A stretch of 64,000 bases of DNA from an uncultured Alistipes sp. (GTDB lineage Bacteria > Bacteroidota > Bacteroidia > Bacteroidales > Rikenellaceae): contig CALUIK010000003.1 in the NCBI GenBank assembly GCA_944320685.1, forward strand, positions 1-64,000, read 5' to 3'. Position 1 is the first letter of the stretch, and each line of letters begins with the position of its first letter. Of this stretch, positions 7,813 to 15,983 are shown piece by piece. Under the pieces are notes generated by a model that was given only the letters and a program-made list of their open reading frames with translations, made no database searches and was not told the DNA's origin. A program made the position numbers and the translations under genes.

Positions 7813-9783
7813 TTACTCAATTAATACGAGTTTCCCGCTTGTGGCGGCGGAAATTTTGCCTTCGGACAGGAGGGTGTCGATGGCTGCAGCCACTGCCGCG
7901 GGGTCTGTCTTTATGGTCCGGCACAGCTCCTTTCCCGTCGCCCCGCCGCAGTGCAGTGCCTCGATGACCGCCTGCCGGATGTCGTGCCGCGCCCTGCCGG
8001 TGATGTCATGGTTGTCCGTTCCCGCCGGTGAGGTGTGTGCCGCCGCGGTGCGTGCGAGACGCCGTTTTTCGAGGCATACGTCGCATATGCCGCAGTCGCC
8101 GGCCTTGTCGTCGCCGAAGTAGTTCTGCAGTATCACGCTGCGGCATGTCCCGTCGTTGAAGGCGTAGCGGAGCATGTTCTCGAAGCGTTCGGCCATGAGC
8201 TGCTTGCGGCGCATGTATGTGTCGGGCGATATGTATATGTCCTTTGTCGGGAGCCGCTCCTCGTCGAAGAACAGCATGGCCGAACGGTTCGACGGTATAT
8301 AGCGTATGATGCGCATCTGCCACATGCGTTTCAGCAGCTCCTTGACATGGGCTACTGTGTAACCGCTCACCGTCGCGATCTCGCGCTCGTCGATTGGGCG
8401 GAAGTCGGTGAAGACGCCGTTGTACAGGCGCAATACGGTTCGTATCATGTGGTCGAGGTCGTTGCGCTCGATGCGTATCCGGTAGAGGTCGTCGCGGCTG
8501 ACACAGAAGAGTATGCGTGCCGGATTCTCCATTTCTTCGGTAAGCGTGAGGTATCCGTTCTGCCGTAGCAGCTTCATGGCGGCGGTCACCTTGCCTGTGA
8601 ACAGGCGGTTGCGTGCGCAGAACTCGTGCATGTTGAAGGGGAAGGAGGCGTACAGGCCGTCACCGACGGCCACTTGTACGTAGTCGCACGCTTTCTCGTA
8701 TATCGATTTTACCTCATCGAGGGGTGGGAACTCGGCCTCGAAGCGGCGTTCGACCGACTTCCTGTCCTCCGACGATACGAGCAGGACGGCGTAACTGCGG
8801 CGCCCGTCACGTCCGGCGCGTCCTGCCTCCTGATAGTAGCTTTCGAGCGAGTCGCACATCGAGTAATGGACGACGAAGCGTACGTCCGCCTTGTCGATAC
8901 CCATGCCGAAGGCATTTGTGGCGACCATTATCCGCACCTTTCCCGACGTCCACTCCTCCTGCCGCATGTCGCGTTCGGCGTGGGGCAGGCCGGCATGGTA
9001 GTATGCGACCGAGTGCCCCGCCTCGCGCAGGGTTTCGGTCATCTGTTCGCATCCTTCGCGTGTGCGCATGTATACGATTCCCGATCCGTCTACGGCGCCG
9101 ATTATGCGCATGAGCTGTTCCTGCTTGTCGTCGGTATGGCGTACGGCGTAGGAGAGGTTGGGGCGGGCGAAACTGCTGCGTATGATGTTGGGAGTCTCGA
9201 AGGCGAGCCTCTGCATGATATCCTCGGCTACGAGTTTCGTTGCCGAAGCCGTGAGTGCGAGCACCGGCGCTTCGGGCAGCAGTTTGCGCAGTTCGGCTAT
9301 GCGGAGGTACGAGGGGCGGAAATCGTATCCCCACTGTGATATGCAGTGCGCCTCGTCGACGGCAAGCAGTGTGACCTTCATGCGCTGTACGCGCAGGCGG
9401 AAAGCTTCTGTGGCCAGACGTTCGGGCGCCACGTACAGGAAGCGCATGTCGCCGTAGACGCAGTTGTCGAGCGCTATGTCGATCTGCGTGTACGACAGTC
9501 CCGAGTGGATTGCGGCGGCGGGGATGCCCAGACGCCGCAGGCGGTCGACCTGATCCTTCATGAGGGCGATGAGCGGAGTCACGACTATGCACAACCCTTC
9601 GCGGGCCATTACTGGCACCTGATACGTCAGCGACTTGCCGCCGCCCGTAGGCATCAGGGCGAGGGTGTCGCGCCCTTCCGTTACGGAGAGCATTATCTGC
9701 TCCTGCCCGGGGCGGAAATCCTTGTAGCCCCAATATTTCTCCATGACGGCCAGCAGTCGTCCGCGCATTTCGTCGTTTGCCAT
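7813..9783 (-). CDS. recQ: ATP-dependent DNA helicase RecQ
   Basis: This 656-aa 3'-5' DNA helicase acts in recombination and replication-fork repair. It shows Walker A MPTGGGKS (44-51), the DEAH box (143-146) with the RecQ aromatic loop after it (CISQWGYDFRPSY), motif VI QEAGRAGRDGR, and the zinc-binding cysteines (one in DGTCRS and three in GDCGICDVC). The C-terminus ends in a winged-helix-like segment; no HRDC domain is evident, so this is the short RecQ form. I start it at MANDEM; the open frame extends 85 codons upstream into the divergent gene, but that part reads as antisense. Confidence 0.95.
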   Translation of the reverse strand: MANDEMRGRLLAVMEKYWGYKDFRPGQEQIMLSVTEGRDTLALMPTGGGKSLTYQVPVMAREGLCIVVTPLIALMKDQVDRLRRLGIPAAAIHSGLSYTQIDIALDNCVYGDMRFLYVAPERLATEAFRLRVQRMKVTLLAVDEAHCISQWGYDFRPSYLRIAELRKLLPEAPVLALTASATKLVAEDIMQRLAFETPNIIRSSFARPNLSYAVRHTDDKQEQLMRIIGAVDGSGIVYMRTREGCEQMTETLREAGHSVAYYHAGLPHAERDMRQEEWTSGKVRIMVATNAFGMGIDKADVRFVVHYSMCDSLESYYQEAGRAGRDGRRSYAVLLVSSEDRKSVERRFEAEFPPLDEVKSIYEKACDYVQVAVGDGLYASFPFNMHEFCARNRLFTGKVTAAMKLLRQNGYLTLTEEMENPARILFCVSRDDLYRIRIERNDLDHMIRTVLRLYNGVFTDFRPIDEREIATVSGYTVAHVKELLKRMWQMRIIRYIPSNRSAMLFFDEERLPTKDIYISPDTYMRRKQLMAERFENMLRYAFNDGTCRSVILQNYFGDDKAGDCGICDVCLEKRRLARTAAAHTSPAGTDNHDITGRARHDIRQAVIEALHCGGATGKELCRTIKTDPAAVAAAIDTLLSEGKISAATSGKLVLIE

Positions 9784-9791
9784 ATTGCATA

Positions 9792-9799
9792 CAAAAATA
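9792..9799 (-). promoter_or_regulatory. -7 box (TATTTTTG) for recQ
   Basis: An exact TAnnTTTG on the minus strand, 9 bp before the recQ ATG. The transcript would have a very short leader. Confidence 0.5.
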
Positions 9800-9831
9800 C
9801 GAAAAAAATGCGGTGTGTGTCGATTTTTGCT

Positions 9832-9839
9832 TATATTTG
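9832..9839 (+). promoter_or_regulatory. -7 box (TATATTTG) for the PqqD/metal locus
   Basis: An exact TAnnTTTG 20 bp before the PqqD-like ATG, divergent from the recQ promoter. Confidence 0.55.
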
Positions 9840-9859
9840 CTATCCATAAATTCCGGCTT

Positions 9860-10126
9860 ATGAAGATTAAACAAGGATACAAGGTACGCGATATAGCAGG
9901 GGAGAACGTTGTGATAATGCAGGGTAAGGTCGGGGCCGACATGACCCGAATAATAACCTTTAACGAGAGTGCCCTGCTGTTGTGGAACGAACTGCTGGGC
10001 AAGGAATTCGAGGTGGAGGATGCCGTGCGTGTGCTCACCGAGAACTATGATGTCGATGCGGCGGTTGCCGAGCGCGATGCCCGCGCTTGGGTCGAGCGCC
10101 TTGCAGATTGCAAACTGGTCGAGTAA
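9860..10126 (+). CDS. PqqD-family protein
   Basis: The 88-aa protein fits the PqqD fold: an N-terminal beta region (YKVRDIAGENVVIMQG), then FNESALLLWNELLG, the typical PqqD helix in which W follows a small/leucine run, and helical repeats to the end. PqqD proteins are peptide chaperones (RiPP recognition elements) for radical-SAM maturases, but no radical-SAM enzyme or precursor peptide is nearby. The next gene starts 6 bp downstream, so it is probably cotranscribed with the metal-related genes. Confidence 0.75.
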   Translation: MKIKQGYKVRDIAGENVVIMQGKVGADMTRIITFNESALLLWNELLGKEFEVEDAVRVLTENYDVDAAVAERDARAWVERLADCKLVE

Positions 10127-10132
10127 ACGCTT

Positions 10133-10561
10133 ATGGGACGGATCGCGGCAAAGAGGTATGCGGCATTGCTTCTCTTCGTCTACCTGTCGGTGGCGATGTG
10201 CGGACATGTCGTTGCCTTGAGTTGCGGTTGCGTCATGCGGCATGACAGGACCGCCTGCGAGGCAGTGGACAGCTGCCGCCACGATTGTTGTGCTAATTCT
10301 TCCGCGCAGGCCGAATATCGCGGAGAGCGTTGCTGCAACCATTACCATTCCACCGATGTCGAACTGTATACGCAAACGCGGATCGCTGCCGACGCATCGC
10401 TGCGTATCATGTTGCAGCCTCTCCTGTCCGGATTGCCGTGCGGGAAGCGGATACTGGACGATCGTCCGGTAAGTTTCGCCTACGGCTTCTATTTGCCGCC
10501 CCCGCTCTCGGGGGCATACTGTGCGTGCTCCTCTTTGCGCGCACCTCCTGCTGCGGTGTGA
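10133..10561 (+). CDS. Cys/His-rich secreted protein (HYC_CC_PP-like)
   Basis: The 142-aa protein starts with a hydrophobic signal/anchor (YAALLLFVYLSVAMCGHVVA) and is then rich in Cys and His (SCGCVMRHD, CRHDCC, RCCNHYH), ending in a YLPPPLSG segment. The layout matches the HYC_CC_PP family of Bacteroidota, small periplasmic proteins seen next to TonB receptors of metal type. Soft-metal binding (copper or similar) is inferred from the Cys/His content and the neighbours, not shown. Confidence 0.6.
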   Translation: MGRIAAKRYAALLLFVYLSVAMCGHVVALSCGCVMRHDRTACEAVDSCRHDCCANSSAQAEYRGERCCNHYHSTDVELYTQTRIAADASLRIMLQPLLSGLPCGKRILDDRPVSFAYGFYLPPPLSGAYCACSSLRAPPAAV

Positions 10562-10649
10562 CCCTTCGGGGTGTGCCGCGTCTTGTGGCGCGGTGTACGG
10601 GCATGCCGGTGTGCGTGCCATCATATCCGTATAACCAAAAGCAGGAGAA

Positions 10650-13019
10650 ATGAAAACACGAAGAAATCTACTTTTTTTTATGACATGCCTTGCCGTGCCG
10701 GCGTATCTCGACGCTGCGGCACAGAATGTCGGCGGGACGGTACGTTCGGCCGGCGGCGAGGTCTTGGCCGGTGCATCGGTATACTGGGCCGATACTTCGG
10801 TCGGCGTCGCCTGCGATGCCGACGGCGCCTACACAATACACAGGGTCAAGGGGCACGACCGTCTCGTGGCCGCATATGTCGGTTACGAGAACGACACGCT
10901 TGTCGTGGCGCAAGGTGTCGGCCGCGCCGATTTCTCCCTCGTGGACAACACGCAGATCGAGAGTGTGGTCGTGGAGGGGCAGACGGGCAATTACATCAAG
11001 CGCGACGGCATACTCAAGGGCGAAACCATTTCGTTCGCGGGACTTTGCAAGATGGCGTGCTGCAATTTGGCCGAGAGTTTTGAGAACTCGGCCTCTGTGA
11101 CCGTCGGTTACAGCGATGCCATTTCGGGCGCGCGGCAGATACGCATGCTCGGTCTTACGGGGACTTATACGCAGATCCTCGACGAGAACCGCCCCGTGAT
11201 GCGGGGTTTGAGCGCTCCCTACGCGCTGAACTACACGCCCGGCATGTGGCTCAACTCGATACAGGTGTCGAAGGGCGTGGCGTCGGTGACTGCGGGGCAT
11301 GAGGCCATCACGGGCCAGATAAACATGGAACACCGCAAGCCTACCGACGAGGAACGCCTGTTTCTCAACCTCTATTTCGACAGTGAGCTGCGTCCCGAGA
11401 TCAATCTTTCGTCGGCGCTGCCACTGACGGAGGACAAGCGGCTCTCGACGGTGATACTGCTCCACGGGTCGATGGATACCAAGTCCTATGACCATAACCA
11501 TGACGGGTTCCGCGACCTGCCCGAGACCGACCAGATCAACGTGGCCAACAAATGGCTGTGGCAGACCTCGGGCGGGGCACAGCTGCGCTGGGGCTGGAAA
11601 TATGTCTCGGAGAACCGTCTGGGCGGTGAGATGGATTACCGCAAGTCGTTGTACGACGACATGACGGAGAGCCTTGCGCTCTACGGCTCTCATATCGCCA
11701 ACCGCGGGGCCAATGCCTATTTCAAGGCGGGCGTTCCCGTCGGCGCGGGTGTCTATGACGAGTCGTCGGGGAGCGAGCTGCGCTCGAACATAGCCTTTGT
11801 CGCCGACTACAACTATTTCCGTGAGGATGCCTATTTCGGCCTTAACGGCTACGATGCCCACGACAGTGCGTGGTGGTTCAACCTTATGTACGCCCACTAC
11901 TTTTCGGTGCGCTCGTCGCTCGTGGCCGGAGCCTCGGCGCAGGTGTCGCGCAGCGACGAGACGATTCTCAACCGCATGCTTCTCGGGGGCGAGGGCGAAG
12001 CCCGCGAGTTCGGCGCGAGCCTCTCGCACAATGCCATGCGCAACGTCGAGCCGGGCATATATGCCGAATATACCTACTCGGTGCCCGACAAGTTCTCGCT
12101 GGTGCTGGGCGTGCGCGGTGACTGGATGGGAGCACGCAATGCCGATGGCGGTGCGGCGACCGAGTACGGGGCGCCGGCTATGCATTACGATCCTGCGCGT
12201 CGGTTTGTCGTGACGCCGCGTTCGCACCTGCGGTGGAACATCACGCCGTCGACGGTCGTGCGCGCCTCGGCGGGTCTGGGATACCGCCGTGCGAGCATTG
12301 TCTCCGACAACGTGTGGATGCTGGCCACGAGCCGTGCCGTCAGTGTCGACCTCGACGACGACATCGAGACCGCACTCACTGCGGGCGGCAGCATCACGCA
12401 GTATATCCCTTTGGGCGGTTATTCCGATGCCACTCTCAGTGTCGACTACTTCCGCACGCAGCTTTTCAATACGGTGCTGGCGGATCAGGAGTTCGCCGCG
12501 CGCGACATCGCCGTCTACAACAACTCGCGCCGGTCGTTCTCAGATACCTATCAGGTCGATTTCCAGTGGACGCCGCTGCGCGGGTTCGATATCTTCGCCA
12601 CGTTCCGCTATACGAACAGCCGTGTGACTCTGGACCGTGAGAGCGGCCCCGTCACGGTGGAGCGACCGCTTACGAGCCGCTACAAGACGCTGCTCAACCT
12701 GCAGTACGCCACGCCGTACCGCCGCTGGGTCTTCGACGCCACGGCACAGTACAACGGCCCGATGCGTCTGCCATCGCTCGACGGCGACCTTGCGCACAGT
12801 CGCTTCTCGCCCGCGTACCCCATGTTTTATGCGCAGGTTAGCCGCAAGGTGCGCAATATGGAGATATATGTGGGTTGCGAGAACATTGCGGGTTACATGC
12901 AGCACGACCCCATCATCGGTGCCGATGCCCCATTCTCGCCTGAATTCAACTCGTCGTGCGTGTGGGGTCCGCTCATGGGGCGTAAGTTCTACATAGGCCT
13001 GCGTATGAACATATATTGA
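10650..13019 (+). CDS. TonB-dependent receptor, metal-type
   Basis: The 789-aa outer-membrane receptor has a signal peptide ending near DAAAQ, a carboxypeptidase-regulatory-like domain (about 25-105), a plug (about 130-225; SARQIRMLGLTGTYTQILDE) and a barrel to the terminal tyrosine. The plug carries an unusual CKMACCNLAESFE motif at about 133-143; such a CCNL cysteine cluster is typical of receptors encoded with HMA proteins. It probably imports a metal chelate rather than a glycan, as no SusD partner is present. It lies between two Cys-containing secreted proteins and is probably cotranscribed with them. Confidence 0.9.
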   Translation: MKTRRNLLFFMTCLAVPAYLDAAAQNVGGTVRSAGGEVLAGASVYWADTSVGVACDADGAYTIHRVKGHDRLVAAYVGYENDTLVVAQGVGRADFSLVDNTQIESVVVEGQTGNYIKRDGILKGETISFAGLCKMACCNLAESFENSASVTVGYSDAISGARQIRMLGLTGTYTQILDENRPVMRGLSAPYALNYTPGMWLNSIQVSKGVASVTAGHEAITGQINMEHRKPTDEERLFLNLYFDSELRPEINLSSALPLTEDKRLSTVILLHGSMDTKSYDHNHDGFRDLPETDQINVANKWLWQTSGGAQLRWGWKYVSENRLGGEMDYRKSLYDDMTESLALYGSHIANRGANAYFKAGVPVGAGVYDESSGSELRSNIAFVADYNYFREDAYFGLNGYDAHDSAWWFNLMYAHYFSVRSSLVAGASAQVSRSDETILNRMLLGGEGEAREFGASLSHNAMRNVEPGIYAEYTYSVPDKFSLVLGVRGDWMGARNADGGAATEYGAPAMHYDPARRFVVTPRSHLRWNITPSTVVRASAGLGYRRASIVSDNVWMLATSRAVSVDLDDDIETALTAGGSITQYIPLGGYSDATLSVDYFRTQLFNTVLADQEFAARDIAVYNNSRRSFSDTYQVDFQWTPLRGFDIFATFRYTNSRVTLDRESGPVTVERPLTSRYKTLLNLQYATPYRRWVFDATAQYNGPMRLPSLDGDLAHSRFSPAYPMFYAQVSRKVRNMEIYVGCENIAGYMQHDPIIGADAPFSPEFNSSCVWGPLMGRKFYIGLRMNIY

Positions 13020-13045
13020 TGATGCACAAACCTTAAAAACACTGT

Positions 13046-13369
13046 ATGATGATGAAAAAGATCGTAATGTTGTGCCTTGCGGCCCTCGTGGGCCTCGGCA
13101 TCGGGCCGGCCTCGGCCCAGAAAAAGGAGACGGCTTCGTTGAAGACCACCGTCTTCGTCACCGACCTGCACTGCGAGCAGTGCGCCAAGAAGATCAACAA
13201 CTCGATTCCCTTCGCCAAGGGTGTCAAGGATGTGAAGGTGGATATCCCCACCAAGAAGGTGACCGTTACCTACGACGCCGCGAAAAACAGCGACGAGGGG
13301 CTGGTCAAGGCTTTCAAGAAGATAAAGGTTGCGGCCGAGGTTGAAAAGCCCGCCGCCAAGAAGAAGTAG
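13046..13369 (+). CDS. Secreted heavy-metal-associated (HMA) domain protein
   Basis: The 107-aa precursor has a signal peptide (to SAQ, about 25). One HMA/ferredoxin-like domain follows, with the metal-binding motif DLHCEQCAKKI (C43, C46), and then a lysine-rich tail. HMA domains bind Cu(I) or similar ions through CxxC. It starts 26 bp after the TonB receptor and probably receives or buffers the metal in the periplasm. A start at the third Met (MKKIV) is equally possible. Confidence 0.88.
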   Translation: MMMKKIVMLCLAALVGLGIGPASAQKKETASLKTTVFVTDLHCEQCAKKINNSIPFAKGVKDVKVDIPTKKVTVTYDAAKNSDEGLVKAFKKIKVAAEVEKPAAKKK

Positions 13370-13395
13370 GCCGGCGGCCTGCATAACATGCGGAG

Positions 13396-13426
13396 CGGTT
13401 TCGGGGCATACCCGAAGCCGTTTTTT
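13396..13426 (+). terminator. Terminator after metal locus
   Basis: A 10-bp stem (CGGTTTCGGG / CCCGAAGCCG) with a GCATA loop, followed by six T. Confidence 0.9.
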
Positions 13427-13872
13427 CATTTCATGTGCCGCTGTCTCTGCCGCAGGAGCGCATCCACTGACAACAGCAGTAGCATCGCCCCCGATATGAT
13501 GGCCCAGAACGAGATACTTTCGTAGAGAGCGTCGGTCATCTCAATGCGCGGCAGCCCGGGCAGAAGCGGCATCTCCGGCAGCAGGTGTTTCAGCGTTTGC
13601 GGCAACGGCCCGGGATGCGGCTCCATCACGGCCTTCGGCATCGTTTCGGGCGATGGCGGTTGCACGCCGCTCTCGGACATGAACCCCACGAGGGCGGCTA
13701 TGGCGGCCGCTACAACCAGAACGGACATGGCGGTGATGGCGGCGTTGTGCAGCAGCGCGCGCAGGCGGCTGCGACGGCGTACGCGCACCATGAGCTGCGG
13801 CGTGAACGAGGCGGGCAGCTCGGGTTGCGGCGTGCGCATCATGGCGCGGCGTATGGTATCATTTGTATTCAT
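13426..13872 (-). CDS. Membrane protein, probable anti-sigma partner
   Basis: The 148-aa protein has a short charged cytoplasmic N-terminus (about 1-40), a transmembrane helix (AAITAMSVLVVAAAIAALVG), a proline-rich loop and a second helix near the C-terminus (ISFWAIISGAMLLLLSV). Its start overlaps the end of the ECF sigma gene by 14 bp, the standard place for an anti-sigma factor. No known anti-sigma domain is recognisable, so the role is inferred from position and topology. Confidence 0.6.
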   Translation of the reverse strand: MNTNDTIRRAMMRTPQPELPASFTPQLMVRVRRRSRLRALLHNAAITAMSVLVVAAAIAALVGFMSESGVQPPSPETMPKAVMEPHPGPLPQTLKHLLPEMPLLPGLPRIEMTDALYESISFWAIISGAMLLLLSVDALLRQRQRHMK

Positions 13873-14422
13873 TCGTTGCAGAGGTTATCATTGCATATAG
13901 TTTCTTGCGTATGCGGTGCAGCCGCACCTTTACATTGGCCTCCGTCAGTCCCGTTATGGCGGCGCACTCGGCAACTGAGCGGTCGTCGTAGTACCGCAGC
14001 GTCACGAGGGCACGTTCATCGGCCTCGAGCGCTTCGATCGCGGCGGCGAGTTTATCCAACGCCTGCTGCCGCTCGACCATCTCCTCAAGACGTTCGGCCT
14101 CGTCATCCGTTATGGCGGCGATGCGCCGCTCGTCGATGGGGCACGTCGGCCTGCGGCGTCGCCGCGCGTGCGATACGGCCGTGTTGAAGGCTATGCGGTA
14201 GATCCATGTGGCCGGCGAACTGCGGCCATCGAATCGCGGCAGGTGGTCGAACACCTTGAGGAATACGTCCTGCGTCACCTCCTCGGCATCTTCGGCCGTG
14301 ACCACTATGCGCGCCACAAGTGCGTGTACGGCGTGGGCGTAGCGGTCGACCAGCACGGCGAAGGCTTCGATGTCGCCATCGGCGATACGTTCTATGAGGT
14401 CGTGTTCCTGTTGTTGTCGCAT
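13859..14422 (-). CDS. RNA polymerase ECF sigma factor
   Basis: The 187-aa sigma-70 family factor has region 2 at about 12-85 (AFAVLVDRYAHAVHAL, then DAEEVTQDVFLKVFDHLPRF and TWIYRIAFNTAVSH) and region 4 at about 125-178 (LVTLRYYDDRSVAECAAITG with the NVKVRLHRIRKKL recognition helix). It has no extra domains. The gene is read from a TGTAACC-N15-CGTC promoter that also occurs facing the divergent gene, so it probably activates itself. The start lies only about 10 bp past the -10 box, which gives a nearly leaderless message. Confidence 0.93.
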   Translation of the reverse strand: MRQQQEHDLIERIADGDIEAFAVLVDRYAHAVHALVARIVVTAEDAEEVTQDVFLKVFDHLPRFDGRSSPATWIYRIAFNTAVSHARRRRRPTCPIDERRIAAITDDEAERLEEMVERQQALDKLAAAIEALEADERALVTLRYYDDRSVAECAAITGLTEANVKVRLHRIRKKLYAMITSATNEYK

Positions 14423-14431
14423 GGCATATAT

Positions 14432-14460
14432 TTAGACGCCGCCGTAGCCGAAAGGTTACA
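14432..14460 (-). promoter_or_regulatory. ECF-type promoter, sigma operon
   Basis: The minus strand carries TGTAACC, 15 bp, then CGTCTAA. AAC in the -35 box and CGTC in the -10 box are the general ECF pattern. It is the mirror of the promoter at 14487-14512. Confidence 0.65.
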
Positions 14461-14486
14461 TAGTGACGAAAATTTTTCTTCTTCCG

Positions 14487-14512
14487 TGTAACCTTTTCGG
14501 GCAGGCTGCGTC
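14487..14512 (+). promoter_or_regulatory. ECF-type promoter, DUF6249-like gene
   Basis: TGTAACC, 15 bp, CGTC on the plus strand, with the same boxes and spacing as the divergent sigma-operon promoter. It lies about 70 bp before the ATG. Confidence 0.65.
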
Positions 14513-14583
14513 AAATATTACGAAAGCGGGGAGGAAGCCCTCCGCACGAATGGGATTTTTAACCTTTAAAACTTTATATTGTT

Positions 14584-14997
14584 ATGTATGATTTTATCTC
14601 TGTGCCTCTGGTCTTTCTGATCGTGGCCTTCTTTCTCTACAAGTTCTTCGAACTGCTGATATGCCGCAAGGAACGCCGCATGATAATCGAACGGATGGAT
14701 CCCGCCTCGCTTCTGGATTATGCTAAAATTTCGGGCCTGTGCGTCGGCGGCGGGATGCCATCCGAGTCGCCGTGCCCGCGTCATGCCGCCGCTTGGCCCC
14801 TGCGCATAGGCGCCGTGTTGGTAGGTCTGGGGCTGGGTGCCGTCGTGGGTATTATCATGGTAAAACAAGTTTGTTTAAGTGACAATCTTGGCGGTGTTCG
14901 TGAGATGATTGCCGGCTGTGTTCTCTTTATGGGCGGTCTCGGTCTGCTCATGGCCTTTATTGTAGAATACAAACTTTACGACAAGCCGCAGGAGTGA
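14584..14997 (+). CDS. DUF6249-like membrane protein
   Basis: The 137-aa protein has three hydrophobic helices (near the N-terminus VPLVFLIVAFFLYKFFELL, then IGAVLVGLGLGAVVGIIMV, then IAGCVLFMGGLGLLMAFIV). A short cytoplasmic stretch after the first helix (CRKERRMIIERMDP) is typical of DUF6249 proteins found beside ECF sigma factors in Bacteroidales. Function is unknown. A promoter matching that of the sigma gene suggests it belongs to the regulon. Confidence 0.65.
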   Translation: MYDFISVPLVFLIVAFFLYKFFELLICRKERRMIIERMDPASLLDYAKISGLCVGGGMPSESPCPRHAAAWPLRIGAVLVGLGLGAVVGIIMVKQVCLSDNLGGVREMIAGCVLFMGGLGLLMAFIVEYKLYDKPQE

Positions 14998-15019
14998 TAG
15001 CGCCAGCAGTGTAATATGG

Positions 15020-15057
15020 GCCGAGTCGACGGATTCTTCCATCGACTCGGCTCTTTT
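15020..15057 (+). terminator. Terminator after DUF6249-like gene
   Basis: A 10-bp stem (GCCGAGTCGA / TCGACTCGGC) followed by TCTTTT. Confidence 0.85.
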
Positions 15058-15071
15058 GATGCGGCTGCGTG

Positions 15072-15824
15072 CTACTCCATGGGGAAGATGCGCACGTCTG
15101 TTACGCCCTCCAGCTCGCGTTTCAGGCGGTCGATGTCGGTTTTCTCCTCCACCTCGCCGTAGTGGTAGGGATAGAATATGCGGGGACGTATGGCCTTGAC
15201 GGCGCGTACGGCTTGGTCGACGGTCATCGTATAGGGCTGGTTTACGGGCAGGAAGGCCGCGTCGATGTCGTGCAGGGCGAGCACCTCGGGCGTATCCTCC
15301 GTGTCGCCCGCAATGTAGATGCGCAGGCCGGCGATGGTGAGTATGTATCCGCAGTCCTCACGCGCCTTGGGGTGGAAGTCTGTATGCCCCTCCGAGGTGT
15401 TGTATGCGGCTACGGCCTCGACATGCACTTCGGGTATGGGATCGGCCACGGCGCCCGGGACCATCGTTATGCATCCGCCCTCGAAAGCCTCGGCCGAGGT
15501 CTTGTCGCAGACGATTATGCTGTTGCGGGTAGTCACGTCGTCGATGGCGGCACGGTCGAAGTGGTCGTAGTGCGAGTGCGTCACCAGAACGACGTCGGCC
15601 TTGGGCAGGCGCGCATATGCGGCGTAGCCGGCCACGGGGTCGACATATATGTGCTTGCCGGCCACTTCGACGGCAAGCGATGCGTGCTTGAAGAAAGTGA
15701 AGGTGACGGCCGTACCGTCGGCAGCGGTGATCGTGTCGGTGGGGTAGGCGGGGCCGCTTGCATTGCCGCCGCCGGTGAAGAATGAAAACAGAGCCATGAT
15801 CGTGTATGCGCTTATATGGTTCAT
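15072..15824 (-). CDS. MBL-fold metal-dependent hydrolase, exported
   Basis: The 250-aa metallo-beta-lactamase-fold protein carries the metal motif THSHYDHFD and a later AGDTEDTPE (metal ligand D). It resembles the UlaG-like branch with PYHYGE at the C-terminal His. A hydrophobic start (YTIMALFSFFTGGGNASG) suggests export or membrane anchoring. I start it at MNHISAY; the longer frame would include the promoter. The substrate is unknown. Confidence 0.82.
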   Translation of the reverse strand: MNHISAYTIMALFSFFTGGGNASGPAYPTDTITAADGTAVTFTFFKHASLAVEVAGKHIYVDPVAGYAAYARLPKADVVLVTHSHYDHFDRAAIDDVTTRNSIIVCDKTSAEAFEGGCITMVPGAVADPIPEVHVEAVAAYNTSEGHTDFHPKAREDCGYILTIAGLRIYIAGDTEDTPEVLALHDIDAAFLPVNQPYTMTVDQAVRAVKAIRPRIFYPYHYGEVEEKTDIDRLKRELEGVTDVRIFPME

Positions 15825-15877
15825 AATATGTTCGGGCGCGTTTTTATGTCCGCACGGACAACTTGCGCCGATTATTA

Positions 15878-15909
15878 CAAAAATACGGAATAAAATCGAC
15901 TCGGTCAAA
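15878..15909 (-). promoter_or_regulatory. Promoter TTTG-N20-TATTTTTG
   Basis: On the minus strand both consensus boxes are exact with a 20-bp spacer, about 55 bp before the MBL ATG. Confidence 0.75.
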
Positions 15910-15950
15910 TTCTTGCGTCGTAAGACATGCTTATACGGCATCTTTTTTTG

Positions 15951-15958
15951 TACATTTG
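15951..15958 (+). promoter_or_regulatory. -7 box (TACATTTG)
   Basis: An exact TAnnTTTG 25 bp before the 385-aa membrane protein; divergent from the MBL promoter. Confidence 0.55.
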
Positions 15959-15983
15959 TATAATCTAAATTAGGGCAAGACTT

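Noticed and set aside
7785..7820. TTG start for the exonuclease overlapping recQ
   Set aside because: An ATG 12 codons later fits the gene spacing and needs no rare start.
9784..10038. 85-codon N-terminal extension of recQ
   Set aside because: Reads antisense to the PqqD gene and through both promoters; the RecQ family starts at MANDEM.
8807..10624. 605-codon minus-strand frame across recQ and the metal locus
   Set aside because: Shadow of recQ in another frame; crosses a promoter region and three genes.
10668..12227. 519-codon frame antisense to the TonB receptor
   Set aside because: His/Arg-rich antisense frame without domain.
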